NCBI GenBank assembly: GCA_964473745.1
Contig: CAYYQE010000006.1
Location: 1-64,000 of the forward strand
Direction of reading: 5' to 3'
Origin: JABJMC01 sp964473745
Lineage (GTDB): Bacteria; Patescibacteriota; Gracilibacteria; UBA1369; UBA12473
Length of the DNA stretch: 64,000 nt
Part shown: piece by piece, positions 56,212 through 64,000 of the stretch
Layout of the letters: each line of letters begins with the position of its first letter
How positions within the stretch are numbered: position 1 is the first letter of the stretch
Translations under genes and position numbers: made by a program
The notes under the pieces: model-generated
What the model was told of the DNA's origin: nothing
What the model saw: the letters and a program-made list of their open reading frames with translations, nothing else
The model's database searches: none

Positions 56212-57150
56212 ATGGACCTTTCGATAACTTACGCCAATGTTCACTTCCCAAATCCAATTGTTTTGGCTTCTGGGGTTTTGGGAGTGACTGGGAATTCATT
56301 AAAAAATGTAGTTGAAAATGGAGCGGGTGGCGTGACCACTAAATCGATTTGGTTAGAAGAGCATTTGGGTCATCCGAATCCTACAATGATGGGGAATGAG
56401 CATTTTTTTGTGAATGCCGTTGGATTGCCTGACGCTGGAATTGATAAGGCGCATGAAGAGGTTGGAACATATTTGGATTGGCATGGTTCACAAGAGGTGA
56501 AAGCACCATTAATTGCCAGTATTGTGGCTGGGAAAATCACGGATTTTGGGGAAATAAGTGAGAAAATCGCGGAACTTAAACCACATTTAATTGAAGTTAA
56601 TATTTCTTGTCCGAATGTGGAGGATGAACTAGGAAAACCGTTTGCCTGCGATATGAATCAGGCCGCTGAAGTGACGAAAATTGTTAAAAAACGCACGAAT
56701 GGTGAATATCCGGTGGTGGTGAAATTGTCGCCAAATGTAAATAATTTAGCTGAGATTGCGAAGAGTGTGGAGGATGCGGGCGCGGATGGATTAACCGCGT
56801 TTAATACTTTTGGGCCGGGCATGGTGATAGACGTAGATACAGCGCAGCCTGTGTTGGCGAATAAAGTTGGTGGTGTATCTGGGCCAGGTTTGAAACCGTT
56901 GGTTGTGAAAGGAATTTATGATTTGTATGAGGCCGTTAAAATTCCAATTATTGGGACGGGAAGTGTGTTAACTGGGCGTGATGCGATTGAATTAATGATG
57001 GCTGGAGCCACGTTGATTGGCGTGGGGACAGCGGTTTATTATCGTGGGAATGAGGTGTTTGGTAAAATCGCGCGTGAGATGAAAGAGTGGTGTGAGGAGA
57101 ATGATGTGGTTGATATTTCTGAAATCGTGGGGCGCGCCCACAAAGTTTAA
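56212..57150 (+). CDS. pyrD: Dihydroorotate dehydrogenase, class 1B catalytic subunit
   Basis: This FMN TIM-barrel enzyme oxidises dihydroorotate to orotate. Motifs: YANVHFPNPIVLASGVLG, NAVGLPDAG, VNISCPNVEDELGKPFACD (catalytic Cys), VVVKLSPNVNNLAEIAKS, AFNTFGPGMVID and GTGSVLTGRDAIELMMAGA. The Cys base and the following pyrK identify class 1B, which passes electrons to NAD+ through PyrK. 312 residues. Confidence 0.97.
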   Translation: MDLSITYANVHFPNPIVLASGVLGVTGNSLKNVVENGAGGVTTKSIWLEEHLGHPNPTMMGNEHFFVNAVGLPDAGIDKAHEEVGTYLDWHGSQEVKAPLIASIVAGKITDFGEISEKIAELKPHLIEVNISCPNVEDELGKPFACDMNQAAEVTKIVKKRTNGEYPVVVKLSPNVNNLAEIAKSVEDAGADGLTAFNTFGPGMVIDVDTAQPVLANKVGGVSGPGLKPLVVKGIYDLYEAVKIPIIGTGSVLTGRDAIELMMAGATLIGVGTAVYYRGNEVFGKIAREMKEWCEENDVVDISEIVGRAHKV

Positions 57151-57166
57151 TTTTAAAAAAATAATT

Positions 57167-57979
57167 ATGACTTGTTCTCGTGACGATATCCCCAAAACAG
57201 TAAAAATTCTGGACATTAAATCCGAGAATCCATTTGTGAAAACTTTTACTTTGGATATTTCGGTGGGGGCGGTTCCGGGGCAGTTTGTGATGATTTGGAT
57301 TCCGCGTTTAAATGAAAAACCTTTTTCCGTGGCTTTTGATGATGGGAATGAATTACAGATTGCAATTGCGGCGGTGGGGGAGTTTTCTAATGCGATGCAT
57401 AAGTTAAAAGTGGGTGATAAAGTTGGAGTTCGGGGACCATATGGAAAATTGTTTGAATATGAAGATGGCGAGCATTTAGCTGTGATTGGAGGTGGTTATG
57501 GGGCGGCGCCGCTTTATTTCCTCGCACACGAGGCTGTAAATCGTGGTTGTAAGGTGGAATTTGTGGTTGGCGCGCGTAATGCCGAGAATTTGTTATTTTT
57601 GGATCGGGCCGGGATGCTGGCGGATACCAATGTTCACGTCGCTACTGACGATGGTAGTGAAGGTTATAAAGGTTATAATGTGCCACTCCTCGAAAAATTA
57701 ATGGATGAGGGCCTAAAAGTTGATCGAATGTTAACCGTGGGGCCAGAAATGATGATGATAGCGGTTTCGGAATTGTGCTTGAAAAACGATATCACGTGTC
57801 AGGTGAGCGTGGAGCGCTACATGAAATGCGGATTTGGAGTTTGTGGCCAATGTGCGATTGATGACAGTGGCATGCCAACTTGTTTAAAAGGCCCGGTTAT
57901 GGATCATAAATTAGCTAGAGAACAGGTTGAATTTGGCAAATACCATCGGGATAGAGTGGGGAGAAAGCAGGAGTTTTAG
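57167..57979 (+). CDS. pyrK: Dihydroorotate dehydrogenase electron-transfer subunit
   Basis: This subunit carries FAD and a 2Fe-2S cluster and links PyrD to NAD+. The FAD domain has PGQFVMIWIPRLNEKPFSVA, the NAD-binding part has VIGGGYGAAPLYFLA, and the C-terminus carries the cluster Cys residues in KCGFGVCGQCAIDDSG and TCLKGPV. The start at 57167 gives 270 residues; the upstream Met at 57092 would overlap pyrD by 59 bp. The gap to pyrD is 16 bp. Confidence 0.95.
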   Translation: MTCSRDDIPKTVKILDIKSENPFVKTFTLDISVGAVPGQFVMIWIPRLNEKPFSVAFDDGNELQIAIAAVGEFSNAMHKLKVGDKVGVRGPYGKLFEYEDGEHLAVIGGGYGAAPLYFLAHEAVNRGCKVEFVVGARNAENLLFLDRAGMLADTNVHVATDDGSEGYKGYNVPLLEKLMDEGLKVDRMLTVGPEMMMIAVSELCLKNDITCQVSVERYMKCGFGVCGQCAIDDSGMPTCLKGPVMDHKLAREQVEFGKYHRDRVGRKQEF

Positions 57980-57999
57980 AGCAGATGTGACATTTAAGT

Positions 58000-58027
58000 T
58001 TGACTTTATTTAAAAAACAAGTATAGT
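58000..58027 (+). promoter_or_regulatory. Promoter of orphan block 58097-60789
   Basis: TTGACT, 16 bp, TATAGT. The leader to the first ATG is about 65 bp, longer than others in this window, with an AT-rich sequence and no clear structure. Confidence 0.68.
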
Positions 58028-58096
58028 TCTTTCCAAAACAAAAATATTTGCATCCGCCCCAAATGTATTTATTTGTATTTTTAAACCATATTTATT

Positions 58097-58972
58097 ATGA
58101 ATACACCAAGGGCGGCACTGACCGCATTAGTAGTGGCCGCAACCCCCATGACTGCCGAAGCGGCAGATGTTACAGGGCGCGATCTTTTGAGCGCTCAATG
58201 TGATTTTCCGGAAGGGGCTAACTTGCGTCAGTTGGATGCTTGGGCGCAAGAGTTAGATGGTAATTTAGATGCGGTTGAAGCGACTCCGGAAGCAGAAAAT
58301 GATTCATATCAAAGGTATGCTGAAGCGCGGGCCGAAGGGAACAGAAAGATTTTTTTGGAAGAATTAGGAGTGGTTCAGATAGAATTAGGATCGATTGTTG
58401 CTGGTGCGAATAAATTACTTGAAGGCATTTCTGTTGATGAGCAGATAGAGGCTTTTGCTGAGGGTGGTGACCTAAGGGGGACACTAAGCGGTTTAATGGG
58501 AAAACTAGTAGCGCAAGAGGCAGAGATAATTGCTTTAGAAAGAAGTCGACAATCTTTGAATTCAAGTTTAATTATTTCAACTGCGGACCTTATGGCTGTT
58601 CAAATGGGGGCGGCCTACACTCGTTGGAGTGAAAAAAACAATATTACTTGTCCGGGTGATGCTCAGCTAAGTTTAATGCATCATGGGACTGTAACTCCGC
58701 CGGATGGATGGGATGCTCCTACGGGTTTTGCTATTGCCGAGTCAAGTCCGGCCAGAGATGGATACTCGGTGCGAAGTATGGAAATATCATTGGATGGAAT
58801 TCTTATTGAAGAGGCTGCAAGTGAAGCGGCTGCTGAACGGAAAAGAATAAGAGCTATGATGCTTTTTCAAGAAATGGTGGGGTATGTAAATACAGGTGTG
58901 TTAGAGCTTTCGGCACGAGCACAAACGCTAGAAGAGGAGGTTAGCGCTTATGAAATAAGACAGGCTCAATAA
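58097..58972 (+). CDS. Exported orphan protein
   Basis: This 291-residue protein starts with a signal peptide (RAALTALVVAATPMTAEAAD, cleavage likely after EA-A), the clearest Sec-type signal in this block. The mature part is acidic and helical, rich in Glu and Ala, with a coiled-coil-like C-terminus (ELSARAQTLEEEVSAYEIRQ). No known domain. It is followed 12 bp later by the next orphan, so four genes probably share one transcript. Confidence 0.62.
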   Translation: MNTPRAALTALVVAATPMTAEAADVTGRDLLSAQCDFPEGANLRQLDAWAQELDGNLDAVEATPEAENDSYQRYAEARAEGNRKIFLEELGVVQIELGSIVAGANKLLEGISVDEQIEAFAEGGDLRGTLSGLMGKLVAQEAEIIALERSRQSLNSSLIISTADLMAVQMGAAYTRWSEKNNITCPGDAQLSLMHHGTVTPPDGWDAPTGFAIAESSPARDGYSVRSMEISLDGILIEEAASEAAAERKRIRAMMLFQEMVGYVNTGVLELSARAQTLEEEVSAYEIRQAQ

Positions 58973-58984
58973 TTTTTTTTAGTT

Positions 58985-59623
58985 ATGCCAGCAGATTTAC
59001 CAAGGCAAGACAGGACAAATGATTTAGTTGTTCGTTATAGTAACGAAACAGATAGTTTTTCTGAAGTTCAAGGCTCAAGAGAGGCAGAGACAGTTTGGGG
59101 TCTTATTGAGCGGTTGAGTGCCGCAATTCAACACATTGAAAAGAAATATCATTTGGATCTTAAGAGAGGACTTGGAGTAGCGGATGGCGATTTAAGGGAA
59201 GAGCATGTCCAAGTTCAGGAAGAGCACATTGTAGCAGACCTTGAAGTGCAAGATTTGCTTACCTTTAGAGAGGATTTGTCTGAAGGTCACGTTAGACAGC
59301 ATTTAGTAAATGCCATGTGGTGTTATCGATATAATGGAGAAAAAATGAAAAGTCAGGCTGATTGGGATGATTTTTATAGAAATGGAGTAAGAGGAGAAGA
59401 ACCTAATCTCAGTAAGGCCGAACGGGCTTTAATCGATGCACTTACTCGAGCGGCCTCTACAGCGCGCGGTAGGAATACATTTGCTCATAATGTGCGAGCT
59501 AAAAGAGCTGAGTTATTAGAGGCATTGTTGGTATTGGATAAGGAGCATAAATGGGGAGGTTTAACAGCTCTAGTGGAGGGAGTGGAGAGGAATCTTTCTG
59601 CCTTAATTGATGATTTGAATTAA
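58985..59623 (+). CDS. Orphan helical protein
   Basis: This 212-residue protein is not recognised. It is highly charged and helical, without signal peptide or membrane segment. Blocks such as LLTFREDLSEGHVRQHLVNAM and NTFAHNVRAKRAELLEALLV suggest helix bundles. The stop lies one base before the ATG of the next gene, indicating coupled translation. Confidence 0.58.
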   Translation: MPADLPRQDRTNDLVVRYSNETDSFSEVQGSREAETVWGLIERLSAAIQHIEKKYHLDLKRGLGVADGDLREEHVQVQEEHIVADLEVQDLLTFREDLSEGHVRQHLVNAMWCYRYNGEKMKSQADWDDFYRNGVRGEEPNLSKAERALIDALTRAASTARGRNTFAHNVRAKRAELLEALLVLDKEHKWGGLTALVEGVERNLSALIDDLN

Positions 59624-59624
59624 T

Positions 59625-60176
59625 ATGAACACACCACAAGAACGCGGCCCAGATCCAGATGACGCAGTTTTTACTCGGCTTCAGTTAGACAGGGACGAGC
59701 GATTTGTGGATCATGTTGGAGAGCGCGGCGGAAATGCGGCAGGGAGTTATGAGGAAAGGAAGGGAATATTGGAGAGACTTTTGTGGTGGATGGAGAGTTT
59801 TATGCGCGAGTATTTAGAGGCTCCATTGCCAAAAAAAACTTTAGAAAAATGGTTGGAAAATGGATTTTCGAATAATCCGGAAATTCATAAATTTTTAAGT
59901 TTTAGTAAGATTGATCCGGAGGTCATGCTTTCTTATATTGAGCAGGCGGCCGTATGTGCTGATCTGCTTTTGGGGGATAAAGGGCCAAAGGCGATTGATA
60001 ATGTTGCGGAGGCTTTTTTGCGTGAAGGGGTGAAACAGGAGGTGCCTGAGTATTGGAAAGGGACAGTGAAGTTTATGGAAAAGACGGTAGCGCGTGCTTG
60101 TGCTATAAATCGTGAAGCGCACGCTGCTAGGATGCGAGGAGTCATTGATCAAGTAACAGAACCTGATGAAACTTAG
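59625..60176 (+). CDS. Orphan helical protein
   Basis: This 183-residue protein is not recognised. It is helical (LEKWLENGFSNNPEIHKFLS, MLSYIEQAAVCADLLLG, VKFMEKTVARACAINREAH) with an acidic N-terminus. It overlaps the next gene by 11 bp, again suggesting coupled translation within a four-gene unit. Confidence 0.58.
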   Translation: MNTPQERGPDPDDAVFTRLQLDRDERFVDHVGERGGNAAGSYEERKGILERLLWWMESFMREYLEAPLPKKTLEKWLENGFSNNPEIHKFLSFSKIDPEVMLSYIEQAAVCADLLLGDKGPKAIDNVAEAFLREGVKQEVPEYWKGTVKFMEKTVARACAINREAHAARMRGVIDQVTEPDET

Positions 60177-60789
60177 TAATCTTCCAGTTAGGCCAGCTGA
60201 TGAAAGCGGTGACGATCCAATTCAGGTGTTTGATTTAGAGAAAGGGAGTTTTTGTGAAGCGCCTCCTGTGCGCCGTACTCAAACTGCTGCCCTGCAATTG
60301 GAGGGAGTTAAATTAAGAGTGAAGCAGGTGATTGTTTATTTGCAGCAGCGTTTGGGTAGTGTGACAGATGCTAAATTGCATCAGATGTTAACTTTTGGAA
60401 CGCCTTTTGATGATGACGATGTTTTAAGACAAGTTTTTGAGGAGGTTTTGGAGGGGCAGGAACCGGCTTTAGTTGATTTTTTGATGTTAATTGCCATAAG
60501 AGGGGAGGTTCTTTCGACGCAAGCTAAGATGGCTCAGATATTAATGCCCAAAGCTGGTGATTTATCGGCGCTTACTTTAGATCCAGAAAATTTGGCAATC
60601 TTGCCGGATGATATTACGCAAATTTTGAGTGTGGCGGCCATGGATATAGAGGCGGCCACCAAGCCAGTGACTTCTCTAACAGGTCGTGAGTTTGATCCAG
60701 ACACTCCTTTGCCAGCTGATATAGCGGCTGGGTTACAAACTTTGACTGTTCTACAAGGAGGCACTGATCCTCAAGGCGACGAAAGCTAA
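60166..60789 (+). CDS. Orphan acidic helical protein
   Basis: This 207-residue protein is not recognised. The body is helical (LRVKQVIVYLQQRLGSV, VLRQVFEEVLEGQEPALVDF) and the termini are acidic and probably disordered. It ends the four-gene orphan block, 55 bp before pyrE, which has its own promoter. Confidence 0.58.
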   Translation: MKLSNLPVRPADESGDDPIQVFDLEKGSFCEAPPVRRTQTAALQLEGVKLRVKQVIVYLQQRLGSVTDAKLHQMLTFGTPFDDDDVLRQVFEEVLEGQEPALVDFLMLIAIRGEVLSTQAKMAQILMPKAGDLSALTLDPENLAILPDDITQILSVAAMDIEAATKPVTSLTGREFDPDTPLPADIAAGLQTLTVLQGGTDPQGDES

Positions 60790-60790
60790 G

Positions 60791-60819
60791 TTGTCTTTTT
60801 AGGTAAATCTCGCTATTAT
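60791..60819 (+). promoter_or_regulatory. Promoter of pyrE-pyrF
   Basis: TTGTCT, 17 bp, TATTAT, 25 bp before the pyrE ATG. Confidence 0.62.
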
Positions 60820-60844
60820 CGAGCCGAAATTTAACCTAAAAAAA

Positions 60845-61507
60845 ATGACAGATTTTTCTCGAGCAATTGCGGAGCGACTACTTGATATTGAGGCGGTGAA
60901 GGTCAAAATGGACCCGCCTTTTAACTGGACTTCGGGGATTCAATCTCCGGTTTATTGTGATAATCGTCGGCTTATTTCGTATCCAGATCATCGGAAAGCA
61001 GTAGTTATGGCCTGGAAAGAGTTGATTGAATCTAAGGTGGCGGCAGGAGAGATGGCAATGCCCGATGTTTTAGGAGGAACCGCGACCGCGGCGATTCCGT
61101 GGGCGGCGTTTTTGGCTTATGAAATGAATTTGCCAATGGTTTATATTCGTCCACAGAAAAAAGAGCACGGCGCTGGAAAACAGATTGAAGGAGACTTAAA
61201 ACCAGGACAAAAAGTTTTGATTGTAGAAGATTTGATTTCGACCGGAGGAAGTAGTGTGGCGGCGGCTGAGGCGGTTCGTGAAGAAGGTCAGTGTGAAGTA
61301 ACGGATATTTTTGCGATTGTTTCTTGGGAGCTAGCTAAGTCTGAGGCGCGGTTTGAGGAGGCGAAACTTAAGCTTACGAATTTGACGGGATTTACGGCCT
61401 TGATTGCTTTGGCGGCCGAGATCGGTTCAATTAAACCAGAAGAAGAGGAAGTGGTGATGGAATTCAAAAAAGACCCGCCAACTTGGGCGGAGCGCGTGGG
61501 GATTTAA
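60845..61507 (+). CDS. pyrE: Orotate phosphoribosyltransferase
   Basis: This enzyme joins orotate to PRPP to give OMP. Motifs: FNWTSGIQSPVYCDNRRLIS (substrate loop), YIRPQKKEHGAGKQIEG (flexible loop with catalytic Lys/His) and VLIVEDLISTGGSSVAAAEA (PRPP loop). It is 220 residues and complete. pyrF follows after 18 bp. The PRPP comes from the prs/rpiB locus at 13 kb. Confidence 0.97.
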   Translation: MTDFSRAIAERLLDIEAVKVKMDPPFNWTSGIQSPVYCDNRRLISYPDHRKAVVMAWKELIESKVAAGEMAMPDVLGGTATAAIPWAAFLAYEMNLPMVYIRPQKKEHGAGKQIEGDLKPGQKVLIVEDLISTGGSSVAAAEAVREEGQCEVTDIFAIVSWELAKSEARFEEAKLKLTNLTGFTALIALAAEIGSIKPEEEEVVMEFKKDPPTWAERVGI

Positions 61508-61525
61508 TTTTTAAACGTATAAACT

Positions 61526-62482
61526 ATGAATCAGGAAATAGATATTTCACTCGAGGCTGTCCCCGTAAAAAAAGGCCATTTTGGAGATCGGTTGATTGGC
61601 GCGATTAAGGAGAAAGGGAATCCGGTGTGTGTAGGATTGGATCCGCGATTGGAGCAAATTCCGGAATTTATTAAGAAAAAACAGGTTGAAAAATTTGGGG
61701 AAACTTTTGAGGCGGCGGCTAATGCTTTTTTGGAATTTAATGTCGGGATTATTGATGCTGTGAGTGATATTGTGCCAGTGGTGAAGCCGCAGATTGCTTT
61801 TTATGAGCAGTATGGGTTTGCTGGGATTTGGGCTTATGAAGAAACTTGTAAATACGCGCAAGAAAAAGGGCTAATTGTGGTGGCTGATGCCAAAAGAAAT
61901 GATATTGGGTCCACGGCTGAAGGATATGCGGGAGCTTTTTTGGGTGAGGTGGAGTTGTTTGGTGAAAAAATGGCTAGTTTAGATGCGGATGCGCTGACCG
62001 TGACGCCGTATTTGGGTTATGACGGGATTAAGCCGTTTGTGAAGGCTTGTGATGAATATGGGAAAGGAATTTTTGTGCTAGTGAAGACTTCGAATCCTTC
62101 ATCTGGGGATTTGCAGGATCAGATGGTGAAAGATGGCCAGATGACGAATTACGCGCTAATGTCGCATTTAGTGGAAAGTTGGGGGTCAGATTTGGTAGGG
62201 GAATTAGGTTATAGTTCAGTGGGGGCTGTGGTAGGAGCCACGCATCCTAAACAAGCAGCGGAAATTCGTGAGATGTTGCCGCAGGCGATATTTCTTGTGC
62301 CTGGATATGGGGCGCAAGGGGGCGGCGCCCAAGATGTTCGTGCTTGCTTCAATAAGGACGGCCTCGGCGCGATTGTGAATTCATCGCGGGGCATAATTTT
62401 TGCCGGAGAGGATCAGGGGTATGCCGAGGCGGCGCGCGCCGCTACCTTAGAAATGATTGCTGATTTGAAGACGATTTTTTAG
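61526..62482 (+). CDS. pyrF: Orotidine 5'-phosphate decarboxylase (type 2, long form)
   Basis: This enzyme decarboxylates OMP to UMP, the last step of the pathway. NPVCVGLDPRLEQIPEF, VVADAKRNDIGSTAEGYAGA (catalytic DxKxxD) and VGATHPKQAAEIREMLP with VPGYGAQGGGAQ (phosphate loop) are present. The protein has 318 residues against about 240 for the short form, as in type 2 PyrF of many actinobacteria and archaea. The start is well placed, 18 bp after pyrE. Confidence 0.96.
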   Translation: MNQEIDISLEAVPVKKGHFGDRLIGAIKEKGNPVCVGLDPRLEQIPEFIKKKQVEKFGETFEAAANAFLEFNVGIIDAVSDIVPVVKPQIAFYEQYGFAGIWAYEETCKYAQEKGLIVVADAKRNDIGSTAEGYAGAFLGEVELFGEKMASLDADALTVTPYLGYDGIKPFVKACDEYGKGIFVLVKTSNPSSGDLQDQMVKDGQMTNYALMSHLVESWGSDLVGELGYSSVGAVVGATHPKQAAEIREMLPQAIFLVPGYGAQGGGAQDVRACFNKDGLGAIVNSSRGIIFAGEDQGYAEAARAATLEMIADLKTIF

Positions 62483-62502
62483 ACGTAACAGGGTAGTTAA
62501 TC

Positions 62503-62530
62503 TTGACTTAGAGTGATTTTTTGGTATTGT
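62503..62530 (+). promoter_or_regulatory. Promoter of the sensor-kinase gene
   Basis: TTGACT, 16 bp, TATTGT, 25 bp before the ATG at 62556. Confidence 0.65.
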
Positions 62531-62555
62531 TTCTTCTTAGAATTAAATTTTTTAA

Positions 62556-64000
62556 ATGGGCGCTGAAGAGGGATCTACAGAATTAATGCATACAAGTGTA
62601 ACAGAAGGCTTTACGGGAGATTTAGAAGTGTGTGTAGTCGAGGATGATCCTGCTGCGGAGGCCGTGGTCGTGGGTTTTTTAAAACATTTTTATAGTGATC
62701 GAATTAGAGCAGTTTTTACAGCTGGTTCGAGGGAGAGTTTTGATGAGTTAATACAAACGGAAGAGCGTAGATTGTGGCTGACAGATGTTTGTTTTGGATC
62801 TTATCAAACTGGAGAAAAACTACCTTTTCAGGAAATGCTTGCTTATTTGCAGCGGCAGGAAGGTAGCACCGGCTGGGTAATAATGAGTGGTGTTGGAGTT
62901 GATGAATATGTTACGGCCTTAGGCGATCCGGGTGATGATATGCTGATTTCTGCCTTAGGAAAACCTTATGATATGAATGATTTTACTAGAGTTTTAGGCC
63001 CAATTTTTGATCATCTTGGAGGCATTCCATCATTAGATGATGATGACATCCCAGCCGAGGATATTGATTTGCCAGAAAATGTGCGATTTGCGGCCTTGAT
63101 TGGGAGTTTTAGATTTTTTCCCGATTTAATAAAGCAATTACCAAAAGATCCAAGCCAAGTTGTTTCCGAAAATGCAGCTTATGATTTGTCTGGGAAGATT
63201 GCGCAAGAGTTAAAATATTTGCATCGATTGTTAGAGCAAGGTTTAAATATTCAGTTTGTTGATCGTTGGAATAGGAGTTTTTCGCATGATGAAAATAGTC
63301 GGGATGATTGTTTGTTTGGCATATTAGAAGAGGTTGAGGGGGCGAGGTTTGTTTTGGAAGTTTGTCTGCATGATGTTAGAAATATTCTAAATCGGGGTGG
63401 TAATGAGAATTGTCCTTCCGAAGTGAAAGGCGAGGTAATGGAGCTTTTGGCAGTAGCGCGTGATTCTTTTGAAGATTATTATGCTACTTGTGAGCCACAA
63501 TATTGGGTTTCACAATCATTGCAAGCTGCGATTGCAAGCAATGACCATAATTTTCCACAACGCACGGTAGAATTGCAGGATGAAGATGTGATGATTAATT
63601 GTCCGGCCGGGGCTTTGCGAAGTATTCTTCGTACTTTTTATTCAAATTTTGCCAAGGTGCGTCGAGTGACTGGCCAAGACGATGCGGTTTTGAATTTAGA
63701 GATACGACAAAATGGGGATGAAGTTGTTTTTCAAGTTTCTGATAATTTGAAAGCCTTTGACCAAGATCAATTAAAGCAACTTTTTGAGGAAGGAATTCGT
63801 AGTGAGAAAGGTGCGTTTGGAATGGGTACGGGTTTAGCGCGGACTGCGGAAATTATTCAGGCTGCTGGTGGACGAATTACCTCTTATCATCATCGCCAAC
63901 GGGATCATGAAATGGGAATGTGGGTCCAAAAATCACCCGGAGGTGAACCGCAAGAGCGCGTCCCGCGTGAGATTCCGATGGCCCCAGCAGGCACAACTAA
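62556..64000 (+). CDS. Receiver domain-histidine kinase fusion (3' end outside window)
   Basis: This frame of at least 481 codons runs off the window. Residues ~23-145 form a receiver domain: VCVVEDDP (Asp30/Asp31), LWLTDVCF (phospho-acceptor Asp77) and LGKPYD (Lys136). A helical segment follows; LHDVRNIL with His272 is a possible phospho-His site. A HATPase_c-like region ends the visible part: FYSNFAKV (N box), VSDNLKAF (altered G1 box, lacking DxGxG) and FGMGTGLARTAEII (intact G2 box). The domain order receiver-then-kinase is opposite to the common hybrid layout. No membrane spans: a cytoplasmic sensor. Confidence 0.78.
   Translation, partial: MGAEEGSTELMHTSVTEGFTGDLEVCVVEDDPAAEAVVVGFLKHFYSDRIRAVFTAGSRESFDELIQTEERRLWLTDVCFGSYQTGEKLPFQEMLAYLQRQEGSTGWVIMSGVGVDEYVTALGDPGDDMLISALGKPYDMNDFTRVLGPIFDHLGGIPSLDDDDIPAEDIDLPENVRFAALIGSFRFFPDLIKQLPKDPSQVVSENAAYDLSGKIAQELKYLHRLLEQGLNIQFVDRWNRSFSHDENSRDDCLFGILEEVEGARFVLEVCLHDVRNILNRGGNENCPSEVKGEVMELLAVARDSFEDYYATCEPQYWVSQSLQAAIASNDHNFPQRTVELQDEDVMINCPAGALRSILRTFYSNFAKVRRVTGQDDAVLNLEIRQNGDEVVFQVSDNLKAFDQDQLKQLFEEGIRSEKGAFGMGTGLARTAEIIQAAGGRITSYHHRQRDHEMGMWVQKSPGGEPQERVPREIPMAPAGTT

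Noticed and set aside
1..64000. UGA recoded as glycine (Gracilibacteria/SR1 code)
   Set aside because: Several full-length proteins end at TGA at the expected family length (PTPS-like gene, rpe), and no TGA occurs inside conserved motifs.

Overview
The window looks like a chromosomal segment of a candidate-phyla-radiation (Patescibacteria) bacterium, most likely on the Peregrinibacteria/Gracilibacteria side. This is an inference from short intergenic gaps, AT-rich codon use, few Shine-Dalgarno sites, many lineage-specific proteins without recognisable domains, and a patchy metabolic gene set. TGA is used as an ordinary stop (for example the PTPS-like gene and rpe), so the UGA=Gly code of Gracilibacteria/SR1 is not in use here. 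One 1.7-kb block (about 20,747-22,470) is strikingly GC-rich, has its own strong Shine-Dalgarno site and looks foreign.

Layout. 1-12.8 kb: pterin/folate and RNA-modification genes (folP partial, a PTPS-like enzyme with a Cys-Glu active-site motif, folK, a queuosine-precursor transporter, thiI, thpR) mixed with a PrsW protease, a uridine-kinase-like P-loop protein, CYTH, redoxin, FKBP lipoprotein, formyltransferase and DUF192 genes, plus a split transketolase whose catalytic residues are nearly all replaced. 12.8-20.4 kb: PRPP synthase, rpiB and rpe, an AbrB/PIN toxin-antitoxin pair with a palindromic operator, an 1104-residue orphan, a multi-hairpin element and tRNA-Arg(GCG). 20.4-23.7 kb: the GC-rich MFS-transporter island, then native hypothetical genes. 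23.7-27.3 kb: uvrB interrupted inside its Walker A motif by a 546-residue LAGLIDADG intein. 27.4-31.6 kb: orphan proteins, one probably frameshifted.

31.6-40.9 kb (minus strand): a nine-gene V/A-type ATPase operon (H/G-I-K-E-C-F-A-B-D). Its K subunit carries the residues known to bind Na+ in Enterococcus hirae. 41.0-45.8 kb: a DnaQ-like exonuclease fused to a degenerate DinG-like helicase, then two surface proteins (CARDB type; Ig-like plus three SLH domains). 45.9-62.5 kb: nucleotide synthesis. carA faces purL-purQ, followed by pyrB-pyrC, pyrD-pyrK and pyrE-pyrF; all UMP steps are present except carB. Blocks of secreted or helical orphan proteins with their own promoters sit between these pairs. 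62.6 kb to the end: a receiver-histidine-kinase protein cut by the window edge.

The most unusual object is in the carA-purL intergenic region: a 71-nt minus-strand RNA candidate with a tmRNA-type acceptor stem (including G3.U70), T arm and CCA end. A simple hairpin takes the place of the whole tag/pseudoknot domain, and a bidirectional terminator follows. Other points of note are the transketolase pseudoenzyme pair, the UvrB intein, the GC-rich island with imperfect 11-bp flanking repeats, and promoters that seem to fire at the start codon (pyrB, thpR). All calls come from reading sequence motifs; no database search was run.
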